Position numbers and translations under genes: made by a program. This document shows, piece by piece, positions 9,501 through 18,527 of a stretch of DNA of 64,000 bases. Below the pieces are notes generated by a model. The model saw only the letters and a program-made list of their open reading frames with translations. It had not been told where the DNA came from and did no database searches. Position 1 is the first letter of the stretch, and each line of letters starts with the position of its first letter. The stretch comes from Maribacter sp. 4G9. GTDB taxonomy: Bacteria > Bacteroidota > Bacteroidia > Flavobacteriales > Flavobacteriaceae. The DNA lies in the NCBI RefSeq assembly GCF_002742265.1, contig NZ_MDGL01000061.1:47844-111843 (forward strand). The letters are read 5' to 3'.

Positions 9501-9957
9501 TCATTTTAAGGGTATTCTTGTCCAATTCCTTTCGAGTCACTACTTTTTCGAAAAGGGCATCTGGATAGCTTACAATGAGAGCGGGTTTTTTTCGGGAATT
9601 GATTCGGTTTAGTACCTCCGCCCGAAGCAGCACATTGGCATTGTCCGTTTCCTCAATTTGATAGGGCCTTCTATAACTTCCTGGAAAAAAAAGAACATGT
9701 TCTTCACCAACGATCCGTTCCAGGTCGTTGAGATAATAGGCGGCCTCTTCCTTGTCGTTGAAGATGGCCAAAAATGGTCTTTCCTGTTTGTCAAAAATTT
9801 CTGCCAGTATAAAGGATAGCGCAGATCCTGATAGCCCTTTCAGACCAATACCTTGAACAGTATTGTGGTGTGAAACCTGAAATTGGGCAATGGTATTCCG
9901 CAATTTCCCAAGGTTGGGAGACCGTTCAAAAAAGCCTGCTATGGATGATTTGGTCAA
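6550..9957 (-). CDS. mfd: Transcription-repair coupling factor Mfd
   Basis: The 1135-residue product removes RNA polymerase stalled at DNA lesions and recruits UvrA. Visible landmarks are the N-terminal UvrB-like module, the RNAP-interaction (CarD-like) segment with GDYVTHIDHGIGKFGG, the RecG-like translocase with Walker A GDVGFGKT (Lys593), the DEEQ box (LLIVDEEQKFGV), motif VI GRVGRGNKKAFCYF, and the C-terminal TRCF domain (DRFGELPPQAEDLL). The start is a TTG: an in-frame TGA lies five codons upstream and no ATG occurs in the first 70 codons, and the resulting N-terminus (MTKSSIAGFFE) resembles other flavobacterial Mfd proteins. It is transcribed alone on this strand. Confidence 0.97.
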   Translation of the reverse strand: MTKSSIAGFFERSPNLGKLRNTIAQFQVSHHNTVQGIGLKGLSGSALSFILAEIFDKQERPFLAIFNDKEEAAYYLNDLERIVGEEHVLFFPGSYRRPYQIEETDNANVLLRAEVLNRINSRKKPALIVSYPDALFEKVVTRKELDKNTLKMKLGDSLSLDFLNEVLFEYQFKRVDFVTEPGEFSVRGGIVDVYSFSNDEPYRIEFFGDEIDSIRTFDVETQLSNAKINGITIVPNMANKFLTEQRQGFLSYIAANTLVYSKNTDLLFGRLNDLFEKAKEAFSKLSEDIKHASPEELFLSGTAFKEQLQNFPVLNANGSQRDQPQFEFNTKPQPSFNKKFDLLIENLNDYREKGYTNYIFCASEQQSKRFQDIFEEVNQKVHYQTLVFPLYQGFVDDDLKLVCYTDHQIFERYHKFHIKNGYSKKQSITLKELNKLEIGDYVTHIDHGIGKFGGLQKIDVEGKKQEAIKLMYGERDILYVSIHSLHKISKFNGKDGAVPKIYKLGSGAWKKIKDKTKNRVKKIAFDLIKVYAKRRLEKGFQYAPDSYLQNELEASFIYEDTPDQSSATEDVKKDMESERPMDRLICGDVGFGKTEVAIRAAFKAVDNGKQVAVLVPTTILAFQHHRTFTERLKDMPVSVDYLNRFRTAKEKKETLENLASGKVDIIIGTHQLVNKNVKFKDLGLLIVDEEQKFGVSVKDKLKSIKENVDVLTLTATPIPRTLQFSLMAARDLSVINTAPPNRYPIESQVIRFNEETVRDAVSYEIERGGQIFFIHNRIENIKEVAGMIQRLVPDAKVGIGHGQMDGKKLETLMLAFMNGEFDVLVSTTIVESGLDVTNANTIFINNANNFGLSDLHQMRGRVGRGNKKAFCYFITPPYEVMTTDARKRIEALEQFTDLGSGFNIAMKDLEIRGAGDLLGGEQSGFINEIGFETYQKILAEAIEELKENEFKELYDEVDGPHEKVYVKETQIDSDFELLFPDDYINNITERLTLYTDLNQVDDEEGLQNFEKQLIDRFGELPPQAEDLLNSVRIKWIANSIGLEKIVMKQGKLIGYFISDQQSDFYQTENFTRVLQYVQAHQQKCRIKEKQTRNGLRLLLTFDGINTVDKALQALLPFERTPKNENSSKLSEQKSG

Positions 9958-10168
9958 TCCAAGAAATTTGCGTCAAAAATAACCCCGGCAGGCTTACCAA
10001 ACAATTTTTTCCAAATACATTTTTAACGCTTTCAAAAAATCCCAATAGATGTTACTGCTTCAAACAAAAGCATAATAAAAGAAATTTTGAGGATGCAACG
10101 CCCTTTTGAGGTGGGATAAAAGCCCCGTTCACGATTATTGGTACGGATTCTGTCCTATGGCAAGCAAC

Positions 10169-10366
10169 TTAAAGTTTGAAGTCTACATCAAAGCAGTTGC
10201 GTACATCCCTAATTACCGTGTGCGCATAATAGGCTATTCCCAAAAAGAGTTCCGCCCCTCCAACGATATAGGGATTTAGAAAGCCTAGAAGTTGTGTTCC
10301 TAGCACCCCTGCAAGGACACCGGAATTCATAAGAAGTAGCACGATCAATACACTTGAAGTTTTCAT
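10169..10366 (-). CDS. Small membrane protein, unrecognised
   Basis: A 65-residue frame begins MKTSSVLIVLLLMNSGVLAG and contains two hydrophobic segments (about residues 5-28 and 32-47), ending in a polar tail VIRDVRNCFDVDFKL. The first segment could be a signal peptide or a membrane helix. I do not recognise a family. It lies between mfd and the large hybrid kinase, on the same strand as both but more than 150 bp from each. Confidence 0.4.
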   Translation of the reverse strand: MKTSSVLIVLLLMNSGVLAGVLGTQLLGFLNPYIVGGAELFLGIAYYAHTVIRDVRNCFDVDFKL

Positions 10367-10518
10367 TGTTTTTTCTTTATTTGGTTCAAAACAAAATTCA
10401 ATAACAAGGGGGTATTTCTTCTTGGCTATTTTGGCAAAAGGAATGATTATTTATGCACCGATAAGAAAAATCACGGGTAGTATTTTTGCATAAATACTTG
10501 TAAATACCTTATATATAG

Positions 10519-13500
10519 TTAGTTGCGAAATTGTGTAGGACTTTTACCAAACTCTTCCCGGAACGCTTTACTAAACCAGTTGGGATCGTTAAAACCTGTT
10601 TCAAAAGCTATTTCGGCTACTGTTTTGTCGGAATTTCGTAGTAATTCTTTCGCTTTTTCCAGACGTACATGGCGTATGAAAATAGCTGTGCTCCTGCCCG
10701 TGATGGCCTTGAGTTTTCTGTAAAGTTGTGAGTCGCTCATGGCCATATGCTTTGCCAATTGCTCACTGTCATATTGGGCATTGTCCAGATTGTTCTGGAT
10801 CAGTTCCACGGCCTTGTTCAAAAACTGTTGGTTTCTATCGGGTATTGAAGAGGACTTTTTTGATGGATTTAGGACGGTCTTTTGGTATTTGGTCTGCAAC
10901 CGATTTCTTTTTTCGATCAGGTTTGAAATTCGAAGTTTTAGTTCCGCTTCGTTAAAGGGTTTTGCCAGATAGGCATCGGCACCGCTTTTTAACCCGTCGA
11001 GCATGTCTTCATCCATGGACCTTGCCGTAAGCATTATGATAGGTATGTGATCGGTAACAGCATCTTCCTGAAGCTTTTTGGTCATTTCATATCCATCCAT
11101 TAGGGGCATCATTACATCGGTAAGTATGATATCCGGTATTTCCCTTTTGGCGATTTCCAGACCCTCTTGCCCATTGTATGCGAACAATAGATGGTAATAG
11201 GAATCAAGTCTAGAGGCTATATATGTCGAGATATCGGCATTGTCCTCCACCACTAGGACCGTATGGGTGTTTTTCGTGTTTATGGCCGCCTTTTCCACCA
11301 AGGTTCCTTGATCTATGTACTCTGTATCCGTTTTCTGCATTTCGTCTGTACAACAATCACCGCCGGATGCCGGGAGCAGTTTTGAAATAGGGAGTTTTAC
11401 TTTGAATGTGGTGCCAATATTCTCTATGGAATCCACCATAATTTCACCCTCCATTAAGTGGATCAACTCTTTGGTCAAGGAAAGCCCGATCCCGGTCCCC
11501 AACGTAGTGGTGGATGTTTTGGGCGATCGATAGAACCGGTCAAAAATATGGGGCAGTTCGTCTTTAGGAATGCCCATGCCCTGATCTTGTATTGTAACGG
11601 TCGCCCAATCCCCTTCTGTGGCCACCAATACCTTTACCGTACTTCCCCGCTCAGAAAACTTAAGGGCGTTGCTGATAAGGTTGTACAATATTTGTCGAAG
11701 TTTTTCGGTGTCCACTTTTGTTACAATGGAATCATCGGCCTTAAAAAATTTAAGTTGGATATTATTTTTTTGGGCGAGACTGGAAAAACTTTGAACGATA
11801 TAAAGGGTAAACGCCGCCAAGTTTATGGGGATCATGCTCAGCGTTAGGTTGCCAGTCTCCAATTTGGCCAAATCAAGCATTTCGTTCACCAATTTTAAAA
11901 GATTTTTACTGTTTTGCTCAATGGCGTTGAGCAGAAGCTTCATTTTTGAACGCCCCACAAATTCACTGTTCAAGGTATTCAAATAACCAAGGATTACGGT
12001 AAGGGGCGTTCTAAATTCATGGGTGATATTTGTAATGAGCCGGGATTTGATATCATCAAGCTCCTTAAGCCGTTTTGCCTCTTGGAACGCCATTTTTTGG
12101 CGCAATCGAAAACGATACATCGTATAGCCGGTCCCCAAAAGTAGCAGTGCATAAAAGCAATAGGCAAGGTTGCTGTTGTACCAAGGCGGGATAACTACGA
12201 TTTCCAGTTCCAATGGTTCCTTCTGCCAAAAACCGTCCCTGGAACTGCCCTGTATTTTTAAGGTGTGCTTCCCTTTGGGCAATTGAAGCAATTGAAGTTC
12301 ATTGCTGTATCCAAGGGCGTTCCATTCCCTATCATCCAAGGAATAATGGTATTGGGTGTTTTTGTTGGGGCGGTAATCAAAATCGGTGAACTGGATGTAG
12401 CAGGGGAATGAGTCATGGTCCAAGGATATTTTTTTCGCCGTGCTAAAACCAAGATCCAAAACCTGTGGATGCGTAATTGGGTTCACTTCCCTATCCTTTA
12501 TTTTAAGTGAGGTCAAGGAAAGATTGCCCTGCCAGTCCAGAATATGTACGTTGCGCGGAGAAAAGGAATTGAACCCATTGATGCCTCCAAAATAAAGTTC
12601 GTTGTTCGTTTGGTCATTAAAATGGGCACCCAGGTTGAATTCCGAACTTTGCAGCCCGTCCTTGACCGTAAAATGGGTGAACTTTTCATTTTTCTTGTCA
12701 AAACGGAACAATCCGTTGTTTGTGCTCATCCATAATTGGCCATCGGCATCCTCCAAAATATTATACACATAATCGTTGCCCAATCCTTCCTCTTTTCCGT
12801 AATGGATAAATGTATCTGATAGTTCATCGTATTTGTCGATTCCGCTTTGCGTGGCTACCCAAAGGGTGCCATCAGAATCCAAAAATGTGTTCAGCACGCT
12901 GTTGTTTTTTAATTCCCCTTCCTTTCCATTGGCGAAGTATGTCTTGAAAAGCGGTACTTGATAATCCTTTTCTTTAAAGGTCAGTTGGTTAAGGCCGTTT
13001 TCGGAGCTTATCCAATAGCGGTTTTTTTGGTCCTGAACTATGTTGTAGACAAAATCTGAACTTATGGACGTTTCACCGTTAAGCATGCCATACCTTTCAA
13101 AAGTGATCATGTTTTGGCTCAGGTCGCCCGTAAAACGGTTTAGTCCGCTGCCATAGGTGCATACCCACATCGTTCCTTGTGGGTCTTTGTAAATACTCCT
13201 GGTGTTATCGTTGCTCAGGGAGGTTGTGTCGTTTTCGTCAAAATAAAATGAAATAACCTTCGGTTTTCTAGGGTTGAAATCGTTTAGGGAAATTACAGAA
13301 ACACCCTTGGTGGTCGCTACCCAAAGGTTGTTGTGGTCATCCTTGGCCATTCCCCTTATGACATCGTATGCCAGTTGTTGCCGGGTACTCTCTTTGGAAA
13401 TTACATATACAAAGCCTGTTTTGTCAATACAATGGATACCCTTTCGAGTACCTACAAATAAATAATCGGTATCCTTGAAAATGGAAAAGACGTAATTGTT

Positions 13501-14526
13501 GGTCAATGCCGGTTTGGTATCTGGGTTCATGGTCTTGAAGACGTTTAGACCTTCTGAGGCGATGTCCAGATTATTGGTTCCGATATAAATTAGGTCATCC
13601 TCTACCAAAACATCGTAAACCCGGTTGCTGGTGATTGTATTCGTATCTTCCAGGTCGCCCTTGTAGACCTTGCCCGAAGCAAATCTGCCCGATGCCCTAT
13701 CCAAACCTTCTAGAATAAAAAATCCGTTGTCCGTCCCTAGATAGAGTTGGTTTTGTGTGTTGTAAATGGATTCGATAAAAAAGACCTCGTTGGAAGTGGT
13801 ATCATGCTCGGCAATGTTCAGATAGGTAGTTCTTTCCTGAGTTTCGTTGTACAGATAAAGTCCTCGCGAAGTACCCAAGAGCCATTCGCTCTGGTAAGGG
13901 ACAATTTCTTCAATGCTTCCGGGAAGTATCGTTTTGGAGGTTGACCATTGGTCCAGCTTGTCCACCGTGCCCATTAAAATGTTGCCCGATTTGGTTCCCA
14001 ATAAAATGGAGTTGCCTTTGATGGCTATGGAGGTGATGGTTTTCTCTTGTGCCGAATAATATTCCGGGGCATAGTTGTTTGCTTTTTTGAGCACCGTTAA
14101 ACCAGTTTGGATGGAATTGGTATAAACATTTCCATTATTGTCCAAGGCCAATGTGATGTAGTTTCCATCTTCCACGGGGGCTTTTTGAAAGGTATCCGTA
14201 TCCGGATGGTAATAACAGACGCCTTTACCGCCGGTTGCCACCCACAAGGTTCCGTCATCACCTTTAATCAGCCGATTGATGAAATTGCCTGCAAGTGAAC
14301 GCGGGTCATTTTCCTTATGTTGGTAGATTTTAAAGTTTTTACCATCGAACCTGTTAAGGCCGTCCTGCGTACCTAGCCATAGAAACCCATCACTAGTTTT
14401 GGAAATGCACCTTATGGTCTGTTGCGACAAACCCTCATCAAGACCATAATGTTGAAAAAACAAATCCTGCGAGGTACCTATTTGAATGCCGATCAGAAAT
14501 ATAAAACAAACAACAAATCTATTCAC
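10519..14526 (-). CDS. Hybrid two-component system protein (propeller-HK-REC-AraC)
   Basis: The 1335-residue product is a full HTCS, a sensor kinase, receiver and DNA-binding regulator in one chain. After a signal peptide (MNRFVVCFIFLIGIQIGTSQ) come two seven-bladed propeller regions with repeated DGxLWxGT-type motifs, a Y_Y_Y domain (about 700-765), one membrane helix (about 775-797), HisKA with His836 in NITHEFRTPL, HATPase_c (N-box NLISNALKFSE, GTGIGLSL), a receiver with Asp1137 in LTDVMMPLMDG, and a C-terminal AraC-type HTH (about 1240-1335). HTCS proteins normally sense a glycan fragment in the periplasm and switch on an adjacent utilization locus. No SusC/SusD or glycoside hydrolase gene is adjacent here, so its target is unknown. 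Confidence 0.95.
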   Translation of the reverse strand: MNRFVVCFIFLIGIQIGTSQDLFFQHYGLDEGLSQQTIRCISKTSDGFLWLGTQDGLNRFDGKNFKIYQHKENDPRSLAGNFINRLIKGDDGTLWVATGGKGVCYYHPDTDTFQKAPVEDGNYITLALDNNGNVYTNSIQTGLTVLKKANNYAPEYYSAQEKTITSIAIKGNSILLGTKSGNILMGTVDKLDQWSTSKTILPGSIEEIVPYQSEWLLGTSRGLYLYNETQERTTYLNIAEHDTTSNEVFFIESIYNTQNQLYLGTDNGFFILEGLDRASGRFASGKVYKGDLEDTNTITSNRVYDVLVEDDLIYIGTNNLDIASEGLNVFKTMNPDTKPALTNNYVFSIFKDTDYLFVGTRKGIHCIDKTGFVYVISKESTRQQLAYDVIRGMAKDDHNNLWVATTKGVSVISLNDFNPRKPKVISFYFDENDTTSLSNDNTRSIYKDPQGTMWVCTYGSGLNRFTGDLSQNMITFERYGMLNGETSISSDFVYNIVQDQKNRYWISSENGLNQLTFKEKDYQVPLFKTYFANGKEGELKNNSVLNTFLDSDGTLWVATQSGIDKYDELSDTFIHYGKEEGLGNDYVYNILEDADGQLWMSTNNGLFRFDKKNEKFTHFTVKDGLQSSEFNLGAHFNDQTNNELYFGGINGFNSFSPRNVHILDWQGNLSLTSLKIKDREVNPITHPQVLDLGFSTAKKISLDHDSFPCYIQFTDFDYRPNKNTQYHYSLDDREWNALGYSNELQLLQLPKGKHTLKIQGSSRDGFWQKEPLELEIVVIPPWYNSNLAYCFYALLLLGTGYTMYRFRLRQKMAFQEAKRLKELDDIKSRLITNITHEFRTPLTVILGYLNTLNSEFVGRSKMKLLLNAIEQNSKNLLKLVNEMLDLAKLETGNLTLSMIPINLAAFTLYIVQSFSSLAQKNNIQLKFFKADDSIVTKVDTEKLRQILYNLISNALKFSERGSTVKVLVATEGDWATVTIQDQGMGIPKDELPHIFDRFYRSPKTSTTTLGTGIGLSLTKELIHLMEGEIMVDSIENIGTTFKVKLPISKLLPASGGDCCTDEMQKTDTEYIDQGTLVEKAAINTKNTHTVLVVEDNADISTYIASRLDSYYHLLFAYNGQEGLEIAKREIPDIILTDVMMPLMDGYEMTKKLQEDAVTDHIPIIMLTARSMDEDMLDGLKSGADAYLAKPFNEAELKLRISNLIEKRNRLQTKYQKTVLNPSKKSSSIPDRNQQFLNKAVELIQNNLDNAQYDSEQLAKHMAMSDSQLYRKLKAITGRSTAIFIRHVRLEKAKELLRNSDKTVAEIAFETGFNDPNWFSKAFREEFGKSPTQFRN

Positions 14527-14826
14527 AGGTTTCTCATTTTACCCACCTTAAAATTAAAACGATTTAATATTGTAAAAAATAGCTTGGTTTAAAAATGAAA
14601 TTGTATTTCTAGAAAGGTTTTATGGATAATCGGTGGGTTTAGGGGATACAAATGGAAGACTTCGCCATGTGATTAGGAAGTAGATCTTCGAAGTTTGTCA
14701 ACTTCGAAACACCAAGTTTTATAGTGGATGATGAAATAATGTAGTGCGAAGTTGTAAACTTCGTACAGCAAAAAAAATAGGTTGAGGAAGAAGGGAGTGC
14801 TTGATTATAAAAAGGAAATACTTAAA
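14527..14826. other. 300-bp intergenic region with two REP-like hairpins
   Basis: No gene is visible between the hybrid kinase (start 14526) and the TspO-like gene (stop 14827). The left third should hold the kinase promoter (AT-rich). The right half contains two related palindromes, described separately at 14687-14766. Confidence 0.6.
14687..14766. repeat. Pair of REP-like palindromes
   Basis: The first is TTCGAAGTT-tgtc-AACTTCGAA (14687-14708, 9-bp perfect stem). The second is GTGCGAAGTT-gta-AACTTCGTAC (14744-14766, 10-bp stem with one G-T pair). They share the core CGAAGTT...AACTTCG and lie 35 bp apart, an arrangement like REP doublets. They may be repeated elsewhere in the genome; this cannot be seen in the window. 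Confidence 0.65.
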
Positions 14827-15633
14827 TTAAAGTTGTCGTGGACTGTTATAAAAGGGATTACTTTTTCTATTGTTGAAACCCTGCCAAAGAATATACCCAA
14901 CAAGAAGCAGCCCTCCAATCAAGGCGCCAATTGCAATATTCTGATAGGTATTCCAATGCCGTACCGCAATTGCGACTAAGGCCCAAACCCCCACTGCGGC
15001 AAACTCCCGCATAAACCGTGTCCTTATGATCACCAGATTGAGGATTGTGGCAACGGTTATTAAAATAAGGGTCCAACTGATTTCAGATAACGGGGCACCT
15101 GTCCAACCCAATTTCGTGAGAAAGGCCGCTACATTGGCAATGGTGGCCACGGCGATCCATCCACCATATAAGCAAATGGGCCACCATACAAAGGCGATGG
15201 TCGCTTTAGGGGCGTCCCAGCGCTCCATGTTCGTGTTCAGGATAATCTTAATCAGTGAGAAAAGTATGCCCAGCATGATCAAAACGGATAGCCCTGTATG
15301 ATCGTAAACAAAAGCAATCACCCAGGCACTGTTCAATAGATTCGCCAAGCAGAACCAATATCCAATTTGACCAATGAATTCTGTGGATTCTTTGCTGAAA
15401 AAGGCCCTTTTAATTTGAAAAACGGAAAAAACGATCAGGCCCAAAAAAATCAGGCCCCAAATGGAAAAGGCATAGCTGGCCGGGGTAAAGAGATTGTCAT
15501 AAGTGTTGCTTACTTCACCAATGGTGGTATCGTTTAATCGAACCGCCTGTGATATGTAGTTCACACCAATGACAAGTAGAACAGATAATAGATTTAACAG
15601 AGCTAAAAACTTTTGCTTGGCTTTCATTTCCAT
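14827..15633 (-). CDS. Tryptophan-rich (TspO/MBR-like) membrane protein
   Basis: With the ATG at 15633 the product has 268 residues, starting MEMKAKQKFLALLNLLSVLL; an in-frame frame extends to 15696 but its first 21 residues look untranslated. Seven to eight hydrophobic helices and scattered Trp residues (FAFSIWGLIF, VWWPICLYGGW, VGVWALVAIAVRHW) match the larger tryptophan-rich sensory protein family related to TspO/translocator proteins. TspO binds tetrapyrroles and related ligands; whether this extended version does is unknown. It lies 70 bp downstream of the pdeM stop codon, on the same strand. Confidence 0.75.
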   Translation of the reverse strand: MEMKAKQKFLALLNLLSVLLVIGVNYISQAVRLNDTTIGEVSNTYDNLFTPASYAFSIWGLIFLGLIVFSVFQIKRAFFSKESTEFIGQIGYWFCLANLLNSAWVIAFVYDHTGLSVLIMLGILFSLIKIILNTNMERWDAPKATIAFVWWPICLYGGWIAVATIANVAAFLTKLGWTGAPLSEISWTLILITVATILNLVIIRTRFMREFAAVGVWALVAIAVRHWNTYQNIAIGALIGGLLLVGYILWQGFNNRKSNPFYNSPRQL

Positions 15634-15702
15634 AAACATACGGGAAAGGGATGAACAACGGGTGCGCAAATGAACGAAATTTGAGCCGAGTTGCAAATAA
15701 TA

Positions 15703-16359
15703 TTATTTTTTGCGACCGTGTACCTGAACAGGAAGTACCGTATCCCCCAAAATGGCGAACACCTCGCTGTCCCTTGTAACTGCCATGGTATGGGAACCCG
15801 TGAACTCTCCCATGGCCGGCAATATCATTTGTACGGAGGATTTGTAAAAGCAGCGCAAACGAACGGATTGCCTACCAAGTCCGGTAAGGCGCACGGCAGG
15901 GTGTAGGTGCCCAGAAAAATTGAACTGGCCTTCACGCTCCTCCGGGTGGTGGGTCAAGAAAAAGGTGCCCAATGAAAGCTCCGGGCATACCGAGATTCCC
16001 AACGCCTCGTATTTCATAGGGGATATAATATCGTGATTGCCCACTACCAAGGTCATCCCCATTTTTTTTCTGCCAACCCAATCTTCAAACAAATCCCATT
16101 CCTTGTTCAAGGATGAATGAAAGAGGTCCCCCATAAAGACGACGTGTTTTGGGGTAAATTGGGAAATAGCCCCGTCCATGGTCTCAAAATTCTTTAATAG
16201 GGCATGCTGCGGCACAGCGGCACCATACTTTCTAAAGTGGGAGATCTTTCCTAAATGCACATCGCTCATCATCAATAGGGATTGATTTTCCCAGAATAGA
16301 GCCCCAGAAGGGTGTAGGTGAAAACTTTGTCCGTGTATATCCAAAGGGAACATATTCAT
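15703..16359 (-). CDS. pdeM: Ligase-associated DNA damage response endonuclease PdeM
   Basis: This 218-residue calcineurin-like metallophosphoesterase shows all metal-binding motifs: SDVHLGK (Asp33, His35), GDLFHS, VGNHD, THHPEE and SGHLHP. The sequence is of the PdeM type, which is encoded with an ATP-dependent DNA ligase, an Lhr-like helicase and an MBL-fold exonuclease; those three genes are at 18528-23943 on the same strand. The group is thought to act together in a DNA repair pathway. Here PdeM is separated from its partners by a ribokinase/transporter pair on the opposite strand. Confidence 0.9.
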   Translation of the reverse strand: MNMFPLDIHGQSFHLHPSGALFWENQSLLMMSDVHLGKISHFRKYGAAVPQHALLKNFETMDGAISQFTPKHVVFMGDLFHSSLNKEWDLFEDWVGRKKMGMTLVVGNHDIISPMKYEALGISVCPELSLGTFFLTHHPEEREGQFNFSGHLHPAVRLTGLGRQSVRLRCFYKSSVQMILPAMGEFTGSHTMAVTRDSEVFAILGDTVLPVQVHGRKK

Positions 16360-16437
16360 GGCGACAAAGTTAAAATTTCACAATTGGTTTTCTGGTAGTT
16401 ATTTTCTACTTTGTATACTGTTCTTTTAACTTTTAGT

Positions 16438-17337
16438 ATGATACGCCTTTTTGTGATTGGTAGCTCCAATACGGACATGGTTGTTAAAACCCAACGTTTC
16501 CCGGAACCTGGTGAAACCATTCTTGGGGGTGATTTTTTCATGTTCCCAGGAGGAAAGGGTGCTAACCAGGCTGTAGCGGCGGCACGGGCAGGTGGAGCCG
16601 TACATTTTATATGTTCCGTGGGAGATGATGTATTTGGGAAAAATGCCATCAATGGTTATTCCAAAGAGGGCATTGATGTTTCCGGGGTCCAGATTATCCA
16701 TGGAAAGGCCTCCGGAGTGGCTTTGATTACGGTAAACGCTGAAGGCGAGAATGAAATCGTAGTGGCTTCCGGAACCAATGCCCTTTTGAGCGATGACCAT
16801 GTGCACCAAGCGCTAAAAGAATATAAAGAATCCGCCATGGTACTCACCCAACTGGAAACACCGATGGAGACCTTGGTACGTTTAACCGAAATCTGTAAAA
16901 ACAAAAATTGGACATTGATTCTTAACCCAGCACCTGCCCAAGAATTGCCTCCTGAAATTCTGGATGGGTTGTTTTTAATTACCCCAAATGAGACCGAAGC
17001 CAAATTGTTGACGGGGATTACCGTGGCGGATGAAAGTAGTGCTTCCGCAGCGGCTGCTTCCCTTATTCAAATGGGTGTAAAAAACATCATCATCACCATG
17101 GGATCTAAAGGTGCTTTTTTTAAGAATGCCGATGAATCTTTTTTAATATCGGCACAAAAAGTAAAGGCAGTTGATACCACGGCAGCAGGCGATGTTTTTA
17201 ATGGGGTATTGGCCGTAGGCTTGGCAGAAGGCTTGTCTTGGAAGGATTCCATTTTAAACGCCACAAAGGCTGCTGCCATTTCCGTTACAAAAATGGGCGC
17301 ACAGGATTCTGCGCCGTTTAAAGAAGAATTCATCTAA
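16438..17337 (+). CDS. rbsK: Ribokinase
   Basis: The ATG at 16438 gives a 299-residue PfkB-family kinase starting MIRLFVIGSSNTDMVV. Diagnostic segments are the N-terminal sugar site (GGDFFMFPGGKGANQAVAAA) and the C-terminal phosphoryl-transfer signature DTTAAGDVFNG, whose Asp is the catalytic base. The SSNTDMV...PGET pattern is that of ribokinase, which phosphorylates D-ribose to ribose 5-phosphate. It is followed 11 bp later by a sugar transporter, so uptake and phosphorylation are probably coupled. Confidence 0.88.
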   Translation: MIRLFVIGSSNTDMVVKTQRFPEPGETILGGDFFMFPGGKGANQAVAAARAGGAVHFICSVGDDVFGKNAINGYSKEGIDVSGVQIIHGKASGVALITVNAEGENEIVVASGTNALLSDDHVHQALKEYKESAMVLTQLETPMETLVRLTEICKNKNWTLILNPAPAQELPPEILDGLFLITPNETEAKLLTGITVADESSASAAAASLIQMGVKNIIITMGSKGAFFKNADESFLISAQKVKAVDTTAAGDVFNGVLAVGLAEGLSWKDSILNATKAAAISVTKMGAQDSAPFKEEFI

Positions 17338-17348
17338 ACCAACATACC

Positions 17349-18344
17349 ATGTTTATAATTGAAACCTATGCCATAGCAGTGCTTTTCTGTGTGGTTACCA
17401 TGTTTGCCTGGGGTTCATGGGCCAACACCCAAAAATTGGCCGCCAAAGATTGGCGTTTTGAACTCTTTTATTGGGACTATGTGTTTGGCATCGTTCTCTT
17501 TGCCCTGCTTTTTGCTTTAAGTGCAGGAAGTATGGGACAGGGTGGCCGACCGTTTTTGGAAGACCTTGCCCAAGCGGATAATGGAAATCTTTGGTCCGCT
17601 TTCTTAGGAGGTATTCTATTTAATTTAGCCAATATTTTGTTGGTGGCCGCCATTGCTTTGGCAGGTATGTCCGTCGCTTTTCCCGTAGGTATAGGTTTGG
17701 CCCTTGTGGTGGGGGTTATAGTTAATTATCTTGACGCACCATTGGGAGACTCCACCCTTTTGTTTACTGGAGTGGGCCTCATCGTTTTGGCCATCTTATT
17801 GAATGCCAATGCATATAGACGACTTTCCGCCCATCAAAAGAAAGTTCCTACCAAAGGACTGCTATTGGCGGTAGTGGCCGGTCTGCTAATGGGTCTGTTC
17901 TACAAATATGTGGCCAATGCCATGTTTCCCAATTTCCAAGAGCCCCTTTCGGGAAAGTTAAGTCCCTATAGTGCGGTCTTTATTTTTTCACTAGGTATAT
18001 TGGCCAGTAATTTTCTGTTCAATTCTTTCCTTATGAGGCGCCCTTTTGAGGGCGCGCCATTGGCTTTTGCTGATTATTTTAGGGGCACTCTAAAAAGTCA
18101 TGGCATGGGTGTATTGGGAGGTGTTATATGGTGTGTGGGAATGTCATTTAGTATTCTTGCGTCCGATAAGGCAGGGCCCGCCATTTCATACGGTTTGGGT
18201 CAGGGTGCCACTGTTGTCGCTGCACTTTGGGGTATTTTTGTATGGAAGGAATTCAAAGGGGCGCCAAAAGGTGTGGGTGGAATGTTGAATGCCATGCTTT
18301 TATTGTATGTCCTAGGATTGGCCTTGATAATTTCGGCTAGATGA
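17349..18344 (+). CDS. GRP/RhaT-type sugar permease (ribose uptake candidate)
   Basis: The 331-residue protein has ten hydrophobic helices, the drug/metabolite-transporter superfamily layout, and motifs of the glucose/ribose porter (GRP) group: CVVTMFAWGSWANTQKL in helix 1, FNLANILLVAAIALAGMSVAFPVGIGLALVVG in helices 3-4 and GQGATVVAALWGIFVWKEFKG near the end. It lies 11 bp downstream of ribokinase and presumably brings in the kinase's sugar by proton symport. The substrate is inferred from context only. Confidence 0.8.
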   Translation: MFIIETYAIAVLFCVVTMFAWGSWANTQKLAAKDWRFELFYWDYVFGIVLFALLFALSAGSMGQGGRPFLEDLAQADNGNLWSAFLGGILFNLANILLVAAIALAGMSVAFPVGIGLALVVGVIVNYLDAPLGDSTLLFTGVGLIVLAILLNANAYRRLSAHQKKVPTKGLLLAVVAGLLMGLFYKYVANAMFPNFQEPLSGKLSPYSAVFIFSLGILASNFLFNSFLMRRPFEGAPLAFADYFRGTLKSHGMGVLGGVIWCVGMSFSILASDKAGPAISYGLGQGATVVAALWGIFVWKEFKGAPKGVGGMLNAMLLLYVLGLALIISAR

Positions 18345-18527
18345 CATTATTGTTTCCGATAAGTAAAGGATAGCAATTTGCTGAATACAATTTGGTCTCG
18401 ATTGAGTTTTAGCTGAAGAAAATCGGTTAAATAAATTAGGACTGAATTCATTAGTGCCATTGGTACAGCTCAGGCAGTTTGGCAAGTTAAATGGGTTAAC
18501 TGAATCTCCACATTGGGGCTTTGGGGT

